Notes: generated by a model from the sequence alone, not told the origin. DNA of 64,000 nucleotides from Odontocerum albicorne (GCA_949825065.1 OX463856.1:13701238-13765237), one strand, 5' to 3'. Shown: positions 31,440 to 43,379, counted from the stretch's first letter. Made by a program: numbers and translations.

Positions 31440-31840
31440 CGTATACACATACCAACACGCCATCTCCCTATTGGTGTAGACACAAAGGCGAGTGCCAGAC
31501 TTTCATATCGCAACACACATCTTTCGCCCTTTCTTCATCCACACACCTCATCAATTTATTTGATTTTTTACATTTCCTTCTTTAAAAAAAAACTTTAATT
31601 TAATCCAACCACACTTTCGTTGGTCTTACTCTACCACGCTTTCCACTAACATTTGCAATGTATAATTGTTTTGTTAGTATTTTTTCATTCATTCATTCCA
31701 CGTGCCCAAACCATCTCAGAGTATTCTTAATTTTACTCAACACATCAACTTTAAGATCAAATTATCCCTTGTCACTTCATTCTGTATTGTCATAAATTGT
31801 CATCCTATGTATTATTCTGAGTGCACGTATTTCTACAGCA
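31440..31840 (-). pseudogene. Family C LINE, RT C-terminus and 3' end
   Basis: The most informative family C copy. The minus strand from about 31840 reads a decayed ALRIIHRMTIYDN, then VLSKIKNTLRWFGHVE (about 31740-31695) and ANVSGKRGRVRP (about 31660-31625). It ends at MACWYVYT-like sequence close to the CATACCAACACGCCATCTCC start at 31447. These are C-terminal motifs of RTE-like endonuclease-RTs, which justifies naming the other short copies. Confidence 0.7.
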
Positions 31841-32344
31841 TAACAGGATGTTTTACGCTTACCTAAAATATTTTCCCCATATCTTAATTTTATTACGCCA
31901 TACCGTCTAAAGTTACACCACTGCACCGCTATAAAGAATTTTCAGGCGTGAAACGTAAGAAAAAAACGTTTTTTTCTCACGCGGAGAACGCGGTATGTCT
32001 CTGCGATAATAAATTGTTCTTTTTTCCATTTACACCATTTGGAGAAGCTTCCTTGATAGACAGCCTGTCATTCACTTTCCTTGCTTTCGATGAATAAAAT
32101 ATGCGGTTGAAAACTAATATTTGACAAACTTTGCAGAAAAACATGTCACTGGGGGGGCAAAGACTTAAACAACCTATTTCGAAAACATAGCCTTTTTGTT
32201 ATGTGTCACTTTTGTTCTCTTGAATAACTAAAGTTAATTTGCAAAAAAAAAATGTTATTCGATGATACAATTTAAAAACAGAAGCGTGGTAGATAATTTT
32301 TTACGGATTTACAGTTGAACCCCTGAATATGAAGATTAAATAGT

Positions 32345-32830
32345 TTAAAAAAAATGAAATCAATTCGAGTACGATTCCTAGAAGGAGTAGTTGAATACGA
32401 GTATAACAAAAGTGGTAAAGCAAGAATGTGTTTGTCACCTCCTTATTCAATATTTATACAGACTGACATGTTAATGTTTTCCGTGGATGACATAAGCATG
32501 TTAGATGAGCGTGTATGTGGTCTGTTGTGTGCTATATTATGGAAATATGAACTTAAAATGAAAATTAATTACAGCAATTTATAATTGACGTGTACAAGAA
32601 ATGTGAAGGAAAAGACCTTAAAATTAACGTTGTAAAATCCAACGTTTAAGTAATTGAGAAGGGCGTAAGGAAAATTTAATATTTGTATAAACAATAAAAT
32701 ATAAGAACGAGTTATACTATTTGCGAATCATATTTCCAGATAACAAAAAGGTGTAAAAATATATTGAACGCCGAATCACAATAAGAAAGAAGGTCAATGG
32801 AGCACTAAAAGACATATATTTAATGTTTTG
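32345..32830 (+). pseudogene. Decayed RTE-like RT core
   Basis: The 76-codon frame at 32354-32584 contains KSGKARMCLSPPYSIFIQTD, a decayed version of the RQGC-LSP-LFNIY motif. After a stop the sequence reads VYKKCEGKDLKINVVKSNV (about 32590-32650). Near 32735-32815 FPDNKKV and YIERRITIRKKVNGALKDIY match the conserved 'I--RI-IRK-V--AL' block. No YADD survives. Confidence 0.6.
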
Positions 32831-32839
32831 GTGCTATGT

Positions 32840-32992
32840 ACCTTGATGATTATAAAAATGTTTATATGCTATCTACTTCGATGTTTATAAAGATTATAAA
32901 ATGCTATCTACTACGATGTTTATAAAGATGGTAAAATGCTATCTACCGCGATGTTTAAATGCTATCTACCACGGTAAAATGCTGTCTATGAA
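32840..32992 (+). repeat. ~33-bp tandem repeat, about 5 copies
   Basis: Units of the type ATGCTATCTACTACGATGTT followed by TATAAAGAT(GG)TAAA. The last units are shortened. Confidence 0.75.
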
Positions 32993-33334
32993 GAAGATTC
33001 TCAGTATTTAAACGGAGTTTCAATTCTGAAAATAACTAAAAAAACACGTGTTCTACCTCGCTGATATCCTACTGAAGGTAGACGAACCAAATGATAACTG
33101 TTACATCGTCTGTCCATGTGGTGAGCGTAATATCTGTCAATATACGTTGTCACTTGTTCAGGCAGGAAACTTTTGGACTTATGTGGTTTTATTAAAATAC
33201 ACACACATTACATAAAAAAATATTTTTTAGAAATAAAAATGTAAACAAATTTGATTACTACACTTTGCTTTTAGGAGTAGGTAATGTCAATATTTGGGAA
33301 TCATTTTGAAAAATGAATGGAAATTTATTTACAT

Positions 33335-33695
33335 ATTTAATAAGTCATCTGGAAAGTAATTTCGTATTTTTAAGTCGAATTCAAAGACAAAATTACACCA
33401 AATGCGTGTAGATATTGGTGTTTGATTTTCAATATCTCAACATTTTTTTTTGCCTTGCAACGCTAATTATTCTTGATCGAAGCCTTGAATTGGTAATCAG
33501 TGGTAATCGACCTCCTAGAGCGTACACAATTCTCGAATGTCGTATAACCATTACGGAATTTTTTTAACCATATTTAGCACATACGATCGCTTACTACATT
33601 GTCACTTTATCCTATATAACATATCATATAGCTTCTTGTGGCTTGCGATGCATTTTTTCTTTTGCAGATGTAAAACAGTACCTATTATGTAACGA
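33335..33695 (-). pseudogene. Internally deleted mariner, N-terminal remnant
   Basis: The minus strand reads a decayed mariner N-terminus: KKNASQATRS near 33660, SDNVVSDRMC and IWLKKFRNGYTTFENCVRSR (about 33590-33530). It passes directly into what looks like a mariner terminal region ending AAATTACTTTCCAGATGAC (near 33360-33338). The catalytic domain is missing, so this is a deletion derivative. Confidence 0.55.
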
Positions 33696-33707
33696 AAAAA
33701 TCACATA

Positions 33708-33845
33708 TTTTGTTATGTCTACAAAATGATGTCAAAAACATGTTCAACTATTTTGTTCTATCTTCAAAATGATGTCAAAAACATGTTCAACTATTTTGTT
33801 CTATCTTCAAAATGATGTCAAAAATATGTTCAACTATTTTTTTTA
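33708..33845 (+). repeat. 43-bp tandem repeat, 3 copies
   Basis: Near-identical units with TTCAAAATGATGTCAAAAAC and ATGTTCAACTATTTTGTTCT. Confidence 0.85.
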
Positions 33846-34377
33846 TAATATCATACAATATTGTATGGTGCATGCAATATGTTAGAAATGAAGTAAGCAT
33901 CAAGAAAAAAATCTAACAACATCTACCCGAGAAATAAAGGTTTTTTTCTGGACAACCCAACAGATAGATTAGAAGTGTATTTAATATGATACAACTTAAA
34001 ATATTTAATTACTCATAATTTCAATCTGTTTTGTGTTACAAAATTGTAATCTGCAAATTTGTTTTAAAGATTACTAAGATAAATAAATAAAATAGAAAAA
34101 TCGTTGTCTGGGGTGTCATTTCGATCAACTGTGATTGATTTGTACAGATTTTATAGTGGTTTGATTAAAACATTGCAAAAAAAATACTTGTTATCCAACA
34201 GAAGCACTTTGCAGAGGGTTTATGGTACTAAATACCCATTAAATATTTACAAAAGTATGCTAGTATCGTTCTAACATTAATTCCATAACACTTGTGGTAT
34301 ACAAAAGTATAGTTACATTAATCCGTAACGTATAAGTATTTTTATAACATTAATATGCATACTCGTATATATAAAAT

Positions 34378-34512
34378 TCTATCCTTTCCTCTCTAATACC
34401 GTTGTTTTCTCCGCCACCAAAAATATCCAAACTTAATAACTCACGTTCGTTTTATAATAGTCAATGAAGGAGTAAGGTGTCCTTAAATCGAGCCGATACT
34501 CCGAACACAAAT
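34378..34512 (+). mobile_element. 5'-truncated Jockey 3' end
   Basis: Matches 12800-12933 of the full-length element: ATCCTTTCC, a CCAAAAA..ATCC.AA block and GATGAAGGAGTAAGGTGTCC-like sequence (TCAATGAAGGAGTAAGGTGT), ending ACTCCGAACA. The terminal hairpin's outer stem is kept while the inner stem has mismatches. No poly(A) follows. Confidence 0.7.
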
Positions 34513-34588
34513 TAATAACACGAACACTAATTCCAATTTTTCATCGAATTTCTAGATTTTACTTTTTTTTTTTTTTTTGACAAAATTT

Positions 34589-34728
34589 ATGTTCCATTAT
34601 TCTATGTGAACGTGACTTTGATGTTTGTTCTAGCAGGCAATACTGTGTATACCAATTGATGTTCCATTATTCTATGTGAACGTGACTTTGGTGTTTGTTC
34701 TAGCAGGCAATACTGTGTATACCAATTA
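34589..34728 (+). repeat. 70-bp tandem duplication
   Basis: Two copies starting ATGTTCCATTATTCTATGTG that differ at very few positions, so the duplication is recent. Confidence 0.9.
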
Positions 34729-35334
34729 TTACGCTTAGCGTAATATAATTAAGAATGAATGATCATTAATAAACACGTTAGAGCACAGACATAGAATAAG
34801 AGGCGTAGCATTGAATCTGGTTCCAACCACATTCATTCAAATATCATTTGGGAGGAGAAATATGTAAATCCTTGCGCTTGGAACTTACAAAATATTTCAG
34901 TGGGAAGGGGTGAATTGTACGAGTATAATATCACGCCTTCAAATTTTAAAATAATGTAAAGGAAGAACTAGGGTGCAAAAAGCCTTTGGGGTCTTCACAT
35001 AGACATGTGAGTGAGTGACTGATACGAAAGTAAAGTTTGTTATAATGAGAGTTGGACATGACTTTAATGTAGTTGTTGATTTAATAATGTTGGAATTATG
35101 TTTATTTTAGTTTAGAAATTAAATATATTCAATAATGTAGGATGTGAATGTATAAGCACAGTGTATTAGTATTTAGAAGAAAAAAAATTTATGTACTAAG
35201 GATCTAAGCCCTTTTATCACAGACCTTGCCTAGCCCAGCGGTTATTTTTGTATGCAAAATGGTGTCTAAATACATTTTTGTGTACCTGTATTTGTGATCA
35301 TTGGTTCGTTTTTCCCATCCAATTTGTTTTAGAA

Positions 35335-35415
35335 TAATTATAATAATAAAATGTAAATTTATATAGCGCCATTTAGGGAACCTGCTCTTCTCAAGGGTGC
35401 TATAACTCGGAATTT
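35335..35415 (-). mobile_element. SINE-1 3' terminal fragment
   Basis: The plus strand has ATAATAATAAAATG, TTATATAGCGCCATTTAG and TCTCAAGGG. Its complement matches the last 70 bases of SINE-1 at 54.5 kb (TTGAGGAGAGTTTGAAC, GGCGCTATAAAAA) and shows an (ATT)n tail. Confidence 0.5.
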
Positions 35416-35696
35416 GAACCTACTATTATTGGCAGATTAAAAACATAACAAAATAAGTTGAATGAAAGAAGCGAAAGAAGTTGATATGAAGGTGGTGGCT
35501 GCGGTGGTTAAATTTGGAACTTCCACACATTTGCATATGTTTAGAACACAGATTTTGTTCGAAAAAAAAATTACCAAGAAAAGGCGAACTACAAACAGAA
35601 CTTTGTAAATCTTTCGATACGTGATAGTATTAAATTCGGTTTGTGGTTTAGTGCAACGAATTGTTTAGTGTTAATATGACATTATATTTTTTTAAG

Positions 35697-35880
35697 ACTA
35701 CCAAAAAGGGTCACTTCCTAAAGCTGTACACGTCACCCATGAGGTATTTGTATATAGTGTGTTCGTGTTTAATAATGCATTCATACAAAATTTCCTAAAA
35801 TAAATTGTTTTCAAGTACTTCTGAACGCTGCACATGCCACCCATATATTTTACCCCTTTAAACAGACTAAATTTGAATTG
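35697..35880 (-). repeat. Dispersed repeat, family E copy
   Basis: The complement begins GGGTGGCATGTGCAGC, as at 20935. A second, related piece ends GGTGACGTGTACAGCTTTAG. A minus-strand frame here is a by-product of the repeat. Confidence 0.4.
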
Positions 35881-37660
35881 AAAGGACACAATAAATTTTA
35901 GTTTTATTAGAATAATTAATCAAACTATTTGATATTGTAAAATAATAAAAATAAAGGTTTTATTAAGATTTTACTCAAGAAAATATTGTTAATGTTGAGT
36001 TATGAATGAAAATAAATGTAAAAATAATAGTTAGCCTTAGGCGCAGGGGTTGAAACAAGATCTATAATTACCTTTACTGATATTAGAGAATGATAACATT
36101 TCACTGGACTGGAAAATTACAGGTGTTGACATTGATGGAAAATGGTACCAATTTCCCTTATGAAATATTAAAGAAATGGAATAATGGGGGAATGAGCGAT
36201 GATAGGCTGACAAAACAATATATAATGCAAACGTGATTAGAATCGTGAGAGAAAGATGGAATACTATACCATGTGTAGGAATTTTAGTATATTTAGGTAA
36301 TATTCTCTCAGAAAAGTTAATAATTTTTAAAAAGAAAATTATATATTTCGTTTCATTTCTTGAGTTATTACATGAAAACTCAACACATTTCTTTTTTCAT
36401 TTAAACCCTTCAGATTTTTGTTTTGCTGTATGCACCTACGGAATACGGAAACCTTTATTTATTTCAGATTTTTTAGCTAGTTCTTTTATACATGTTTTAT
36501 TTATTTTTAAAAACGCTAAAATTACGAAAGATACGCGTGTTTTTTTAAATATGTATTGGCTGATTTTTTCTGAACTGTACGAGCACGTGAGAGATAAATC
36601 GTGTTGTTTTTTTTTTAAATAAAATTAAGTTTAACTTCAAACGAGCTTTTACTATTTTTTTAGCTGAACTAAGATTTTTATTTCACACCTTTTCGAAACT
36701 GAATTTTTATAATTTTTAAATTAAATCTATTTTTTATATGTTTGCATAGCTTGTATTGAGATTACAAGCTACGAAATATAATTAAAAAGTCAGCATTGAA
36801 ATATTAAAACGTGATTTTTTATTGCTTTCAGAAGTTATGACTTATTTCGAACATAATATTTTAAAACTCACTTTTAATTCTTAAAAACAATTATGTGTTA
36901 AAAAATGTGTTTTTTATATTGTATATTTTTGCATCATTACAACTATATTACTAACCAAACAATCTCAAAAATGTTTTTGGTTACTGTAAAGCTATGAAAA
37001 TTGAACCAAAAATATTGACAATGTATGAGTAAATAAATAAAGTCAATTTAAAATAGTATGGCCCTATTCACTTTCATCCACAGTTAATAAATTAATGATA
37101 AAGCTTTCATGAAAAATTTCTTTGTTGAAAAGCCAATAGATTTGGTCGAGCTTAACTTCGACCGACTCATTTTATTATGCATAAAAAATATGGACTTTTA
37201 ATTAAACCCTGATTTCAAATTTAAAGCCATTCTCAATTTGATTCAGCCTATCGCAGTCGGGAACGTGCTGAATATAGATAGGTTAAAAATTAAAGAATTT
37301 TCAGTGAAATGCTGGTTCACAAAGTTGAATAAAAGTTATTTTAATAAACAGAAGAAAAATTCAGTTGTATTCTTCACGTTTTTTGCACATTTTATTTGTT
37401 GGCAAAAACTTTACATTAGAAAATTCATGCGTATCAAACTGAAACTTTTTATACCGTTATCTAGCACTTGTTATCATTGATTTTTTGCAATCTTTTCGAT
37501 TCGCAGCGTTCTCGATTTTCAGTTTTTATGATGTTTGCCCTTCACGACCCAAGTTAAATATATAAAATTAGTTTTTTTACTCCCTTGAAGAATTGTAAAT
37601 GTCAGTTGTTCTTTGTCACAACGTTGTGTTACAAATCATATGATCTGCAAGGAAATCTTT
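35881..37660. other. AT-rich stretch without recognised features
   Basis: Frames at 36233-36622 and 37238-37480 are low-complexity, Phe/Lys-rich and unlike any family I know; they probably result from base composition. No termini or repeats were recognised. Confidence 0.5.
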
Positions 37661-37667
37661 GATATGG

Positions 37668-37770
37668 CAAAATTATGAATGTAAGATAAATGCTGCAGAA
37701 ATAAGAATGTCGCATGGAATGTTATATTAACAATTTATGATAGAAGAAAGAGTGAGGATATTAGTAAATA
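37668..37770 (+). pseudogene. Short RTE-like fragment
   Basis: Reads ECKINAAEIRMSHGMLY and, after a break, EERVRILVNNAD. These recall the 'E-R-NA-E-R-LR----R-RN' segment before the RTE-like C-terminus. Short and decayed. Confidence 0.35.
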
Positions 37771-38231
37771 ATGCGGATTGAAAGATGTATTGCTAAATAT
37801 GAACAAAGAAACATTGTAATGACTCGGCAACGTGTATGACGAAAGATTCACAAAAATATTCGATATAAGTAGTAAACAAAGTATTATATGAGAAGTTTGG
37901 AAAAAGTTATTCCATAATATTGGGAGCTATTTTCAACAAAACAAAGTAAATTTGGACAATTTTAGATTTTTAGAGACATCGATATTTTTTTTATTTCAAG
38001 GTTAAAATATACCTCGTGTTTTTTGAATAGGAAAATAAATTTACTTACACCAAAAAACCACGGAGATTCAAAAGTTTCCGTCATGAACAAGTTAGAGCGC
38101 GTATAGATAAAAACCACGCCCGCCCCATGTCATGCGATGTTACAGTCAAAATTTGATAAGTTAACTCTACAGGTATTTCGACTAGATGTAATAGGAATTT
38201 AGAAGACTTGTTGTTTCGTTATATTTTCAAA

Positions 38232-38770
38232 TGTCAAAAAATGAATATCGTACAGTTATAAAGTTTCTTTAAAAAAAGGCTAAGTTTAATATTCTGTACG
38301 GAAAATTTTCTCCATCCTATTCCAAAGAGAAATATTTGGCTTATCAATTTCACTTGATCAGAGAATCGATTAAAGATTACACTTGCCAAGACAGACCAGT
38401 AAAAGCGTTCACTCCAGAAACAGTTACATTAGTGTAAAAGCAAGTGTTGCAAGATGGAAGACTTAAATCAGAAAAAAATAACAGCAAGGTGTGGGCTTTT
38501 CAAAACAGTTATTTGAATTCTGCACAATAATTTTGGCAAGAATAAGGTAAGCACTATATGAGTGCTAAAACTCTTGAGTACTGCCCAAAGCAACGACGTG
38601 TCGGATGTCGGAATTATAATTATAAGCAATAATTAAGTCTGTTGTCACGGGGGATGAAACTATGGGTTTGTAGCATGATATTTTGTCAAAAAGGGACTCG
38701 ATGGAGTTGCGCCGCTCGGGATCACCATTTTCTCTTTTTCCTCAACACGTTTGCAAATATTGAAATAATA
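38232..38770 (+). pseudogene. Decayed mariner transposase, N-terminal half
   Basis: Starts MSKNEYRTVIKFL (38232-38270), then a stop and HTH/linker blocks: PSYS, IRESIKDYTCQDRPVKAFTP (about 38360-38420) and KQVLQDGRLKSEK. Across further frame changes come FEILHNHFG-like sequence and TGDET (about 38646-38660; in mariners this carries the first catalytic Asp), followed by LSKRDSMELRRSGSP. The second and third catalytic Asp blocks are absent, as the copy ends near a (TAA)-rich stretch at 38764. This is a different lineage from 47.7 and 59.2 kb. Confidence 0.65.
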
Positions 38771-39404
38771 ATAGTAATAATAATTACCCAAATCTATCAA
38801 GAATGCTCTGAGGATTATCCGCTGAGGATAAAAAGTAAAATCTAAAAACAGATGTCGCACAAATAGCACATTTTTATCGATAATATTTAAAATAGTTCAG
38901 ATTAGCAGCCACAGACATCGCATTATTTTTTAAACTCTTGTAAATAATATGAAGCGTGCGCTGTAGTCATCCTTTTTTTCTCTTTTTATCTACATTCTGG
39001 TGTTCTGTTAATTAAATAATAATCGCAAATGAAGGTTTTATAGTTTTGACATTCAGCTGTCAGGTGATGTGTCAGGATGGTATTGTTTTGTTTGATACAG
39101 CATTTTATTTGGAAAATGATATAAAATGTGTTTAAAGGTAAGTGTTTGTATAAGAGTTAAGAAACGCAATAAAAAACTCTGAAATCGTCATTGTATGGGT
39201 TAATCGTTTCGTTATTTAGAATTGTCTTATCACTTGATTGAGAAATACCACTCCTTTAATATCGACCGCAGTTTGTGGATTCTACCCATTAGCTAGGAAG
39301 TATTACTACAGCTGGGTATATTAAAGTTTTGCGATATTAAAAAAAGTGTCATGCATTTTGCCTCGACATCAAAAATTATTAAATTGATTTTAGTAAAAGC
39401 TTTC

Positions 39405-39568
39405 TTTTCAATCTGCTTCCCATTCAAGCAGAATAATAATAGTAATAGCTCTCTTTTCCACCTGCTTCCCATTTAAGCATAAAAATAATAGTCATAGCTC
39501 TATTTTCAACCTGCTTCCCATTCAAACATTAATAGTAATAGTAATATCTCTGCTTTCAACCTGCTATC
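39405..39568 (+). repeat. ~58-bp tandem repeat, 4 copies
   Basis: Units of TCTTTTCAATCTGCTTCCCA followed by TTCAAGCA and an AATAATAGTAATAGC spacer. Confidence 0.8.
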
Positions 39569-39574
39569 CTCATA

Positions 39575-39640
39575 ATAATAAAAATAATGAAAGGAAAATT
39601 TATATAGCACAATTTAGAGAGCAGACGTTTAATAAATTGG
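39575..39640 (-). mobile_element. SINE-1 3' terminal fragment
   Basis: AATTTATATAGCACAATTTA, preceded by an AATAATAAAAATAATG tail, is a diverged copy of the fragment at 35335-35415. Confidence 0.4.
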
Positions 39641-39992
39641 GTGTAAGGATATAAGGGGGGGAAGCTTTAAGAAAGCGACTGAAAAAGCTCCTAATTTTTA
39701 GCCCGTAACATAACGTGTTTCATTCCTGTTTTTTTTTCTTTTCTATCCACCATCCCTTCCATTTCCTTTGATTGATGATATCTCACTTTATATGAAAATG
39801 TACGTTCGGGTGATTGTCCATATTTGTGGGGTTTATGAGCATATGCTCACGTGGATAGTCATTTAAATGTTTTTTCACCATGTAACTTGCCTTATTTACT
39901 TTTATCTGGTTGGTTGGAAGAGATTGCCGCCTGGCAATAATCCCGCCAGATTATATTTGCAATAAGTGTTAAATAAAGAATAAATAAATAAA
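39640..39992 (+). mobile_element. LINE-A 3' end, reference copy
   Basis: Plus sense. The ORF C-terminus (FKKATEKAPNF then stop, near 39665-39702) is followed by a 3'UTR with ATAACGTGTTTCATTCCTG (39711-39729) and TTGATTGATGATATCTCAC (39768-39786). It ends with the terminal motif CTGGTTGGTTGGAAGAGATT (39905-39924), GCCGCCTGGCAATAATCCCG and a (TAAA)n tail (39972-39992). It lacks about 28 bp present at the Jockey insertion site in the 7.4/12.9-kb copy. Confidence 0.75.
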
Positions 39993-40049
39993 TATTTATC
40001 GACTCATTGATTTTGGGAATGTTGATGACAAGGTTAACAAAAACACGAA

Positions 40050-40525
40050 ATCATTGGTCTATGTTAAAGCTCGCGGACCGTACTTGTATTCTTTACAGTT
40101 AATATGTACACCAAATTTTGAACCCTGAAAATGAGACAAAGCGCTCTAAATAAAACTGCAAAGTTTAGCGCTTTATTACCCATGCTACTACCACCCCTTT
40201 ATTGCAATAAATAATTGCTTTCACTTCATGAATTAATTGCATAAATATGAAATAAAAAATCTTTTGTTAAGAATGGTATTTTTTTTCAAATAAAAGTTTT
40301 TGGTAGGTCAAAATACTAACAACTAATCAGCGACTTCGTTCCAGATGAAAATTGCTGACACCATCACAGAATGTGGGCTCGCCCCCATTTGATTATGAAA
40401 ATTTTATTTAAAAAAATGCACGTATCAAAATTTCATTCAATAACTATGTTTTATTATTATTTTTCCAAATAAACGCTCGTGGGCCGCACAAAATACTCTG
40501 GGGGGCCACTTGCGGCCCACGATTT
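40050..40525. mobile_element. hAT-like non-autonomous element
   Basis: The left end GCTCGCGGACCGTACTTGTA and the complement of the right end (GTGGGCCGCAAGTGGCC) form imperfect inverted repeats. The right side has the GGGGCCACTTGCGGCCCAC sequence typical of hAT ends. No transposase is seen, and no clear 8-bp duplication was found. Confidence 0.5.
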
Positions 40526-40855
40526 GGCCATGCATGGTCTAAAAAGATTAATTTGAAATGAAAAAAGCGCTTTTCAGTGTTATTTATACATATTCGTTCG
40601 GTGTCAAAATTGTGAGTGGTATTTTATTAGTGAAATTATTTAAATTCTGATTATTTGTTTACAAAATAATTTTATGTGATACTTATACTTGTTTAAAAAA
40701 AAAGGAAGTTTTATTAAATCTGATTCTATTTTACTTAATTTAAAGTTCTTTTTGACTCCAAATCGAGTTTTGTTTTATATTTGTTTAATAAGTCCAGCAT
40801 TGAAAAAATATATTTTAAACATATAAAAAGTTAAACAAAATGGTTTTAAAAATAA

Positions 40856-41318
40856 TGTAACTGTATTGGACGTGTGCGTCACGCCTTGAAATAGATATTG
40901 AAATCCTTGTATTTGTTGAAATGTAAATTATTTGGAAATTGATGTTAAATTTATGTTTGTTTAACTTCGATCATGTTCGCGACCGCAAGGGAAATAAAAG
41001 ACTTGCGGGCGGGGCGTCGTGAGTAGGCAACGGGCCGGTCGGTTTAAGTAGCGCTCAAAACTCCGAAGGTTGTTGTATTTCGCGGGGAATGGGCGCTTGC
41101 GATGACCGACCGACCATTAATAAGGAAGGTCCCTTTTTGGGGAAAATATATTCTCAGTAACAACCGACTCTACTGTGTTTTACTTTGAGAGGAATCTCTC
41201 CACCCCGCTACCTTCTTCTTCTGGATCTACGCTTTGGAATTCGCTACCTCAATTCTCCGAGCGCGGCGCAGCAACCAACGCACCTACGCTACAGTCTATT
41301 TGTACCCTGTCCGGTACA
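40856..41318 (+). mobile_element. Solo LTR of an LTR retrotransposon
   Basis: 463 bp starting TGTAAC and ending GGTACA (inverted TG..CA termini), flanked by ATAA at 40852-40855 and 41319-41322. The 4-bp duplication fits Gypsy-type elements. The interior is much more G+C-rich than the flanks and has an ATAAAAG box near 40994 that could be a TATA. No primer binding site, coding region or second LTR follows. Orientation is inferred from the TATA-like box only. Confidence 0.6.
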
Positions 41319-42374
41319 ATAACCCTTTCTTAAATGTCTTTAAAACCTTTATTTTGTTTAATCCAGAAGTTGGCCGAAGAGTTATTTTTCAAATCGTCAT
41401 TTTTTTTAAAGATTTAACATAAATGAGATATTCTTTACTTCAAAAAAAGGTATTACACGTATTACAATTTTTTTTGTGTATTACCAGTGGGAAATGTGCC
41501 ACTGGTTTAAAACAGTTGCTTTATTTCACTGTACGAATATCTATAAAGCAAAACGTGATATTTTTGCACTACAAGCAATTTTTTGCATAGAAATTAAAAT
41601 CAACCTTTTAAAAAGATTTTAAAGTAGATAAAATATATCCCCGTCTTTTTACTTGACCTTTCAACAATATTGTAGTCAAACTTGACAAAGATGCTTTAAA
41701 AAGCCCACTCCTTCAAGGAAAAAACTCCACAATATTTAATTATACTTCTTTTAAGTAAGACAACCTAGACGCAAAGCGGTAAAAAAATTTACCGTATTTT
41801 TTATACATTCAATTAAATTCTTTTCAAGTCACGCGAAAAGACGTCTCATATAAAATGACATGTCCATCAAAAAGACATGACTTAAATTATGTTCTCTCAA
41901 GATCCATAAAATTCAGGGACGCCACTTTCTTATATGCATTGTGTGGGGTGCACGCAAACTCACAATCAAGGGGCAGCCACTATCTAATAATCATCACTCA
42001 TAAAATACGTACTAAGCACAATGCTATGCCATTGTTGGGTGAGGTAAAAATGACAGAGAGTCAAAATGTAAGATCGTGATACATATCTTTATATTGTATT
42101 CGTATTGTTTTTTTGCTATATATTATCAATTGGCGGGTTAATACAGTAAAACTTGGCAGAGAGATTGGCATGTGTCAATCTCTTTCAACTAATCAGATAT
42201 ATATTAAAGAGGTCTTAAGTTGGAAGAAACTAGTATATAGCAATTAACATGCCAGATTTACCATATATGTTACATGTATAACCATGTACACAAAATAATG
42301 AGAATAAAATATATTAAAATCAGACCTAAATCCTTTTTATTAAAAAAAAAGCATTCACTTATTTCCTTTTTACA

Positions 42375-43370
42375 AAATTTTGAACATGTCAGAAAATGAA
42401 GAACTTTTTCGTCATATGATGCTTTTTTACTTCAGAAAAAGGAAAAGTGCGTCACAAACTTGTGAAAAATCGTGCTGTATACTGAACCGATGCAATAGAT
42501 GATTCAGTGTGCATAAAATAGCTTGGAAAATTTAGAAGAGAAGGAAACTTTAATTTCATAAATGCATCTTGCACCGGGGGGCCTGTTTTTACAGACGTAG
42601 ATAAAATCAAACCATGATTGTTAGTGACCGCGATTTAATGATACGTAAGATTGGTTAGGCAATAAAAAATACTACAACTACTCTTTGCACTTGGGATAGT
42701 TAATACGCTCGATACTTGGGTGCCGCATTGATTGCGAGAAAAACAATTGACTAATTTTCTTTCAGCTTATGACTCGCAATATAAACGCAATACAAACAAG
42801 ATTTATTCAAACGAGTAATGATTGGCGCTGTAAAGTGGATTATTTACAATAAATTAGTCGAAAAAAATCAGTCACGTTGAGGTGGACAAGCACAGACGAT
42901 TGAAAAGGTTGGAGTGCACCAATAAAGATCGTGTTATGTATCTAGTGGAGTCGGAAGGGTATCGTATATTACGAGTTGTGGCCACCAAATCAAACTGTTG
43001 ACTATTTTACTCGTATCTACTACTCACAATCAGTCAAATTGCTAATCAAGCAATTGACAAGAATATGCTAGTGCTGGTCAATAGAAAAGGCGTTGTGTTC
43101 CAGCAGAACAACGCCAGACCACACATTTTTAGGGTCGATTGGCAAAACCTAACTACAAGTTGACTGGTATATTCTAGTGTATCTATTATATAGTCTGGAT
43201 CTTGCACTTTTTGGCAATAATTTGTTTTGATATTTAGAGAACTCTTTAAATGTTGAAAATTGACCAAATTTGAAATCCTGCTAAAACCACATCGATTAGT
43301 TTTTCCCTTACAAGTCCCAAAAGTTCTACAAAATACTTTTCTTTTAGATATCAATATCATCAATCACAAT
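42375..43370 (+). pseudogene. Decayed mariner transposase, nearly full length
   Basis: Begins MSENEELFRHMMLFYFRKRK (42390-42449), a mariner N-terminus. Then, across several frames, come CILHRGACF (about 42565), IVSDRDLMIRKIG (about 42615-42655) and RVMIGAVKWIIYNK (about 42813-42855), where the first catalytic block GDEKW has become GAVKW. VNRKGVVFQQNNARPH (about 43077-43125) has Asn in place of the second catalytic Asp. The third block is not readable. Many stops occur. It resembles a separate lineage from the other mariners. The minus-strand frame 43046-43363 is its shadow. Confidence 0.7.
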
Positions 43371-43379
43371 TAAATATAT

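Noticed and set aside
36233..36622. 129-codon frame as a possible host gene
   Set aside because: Phe/Lys/Ile-rich low-complexity sequence in AT-rich DNA, no motif, no start context and no splice evidence.
40856..41318. Host promoter or CpG island
   Set aside because: The TG...CA ends with an exact ATAA duplication explain the GC-richer block better as a solo LTR.
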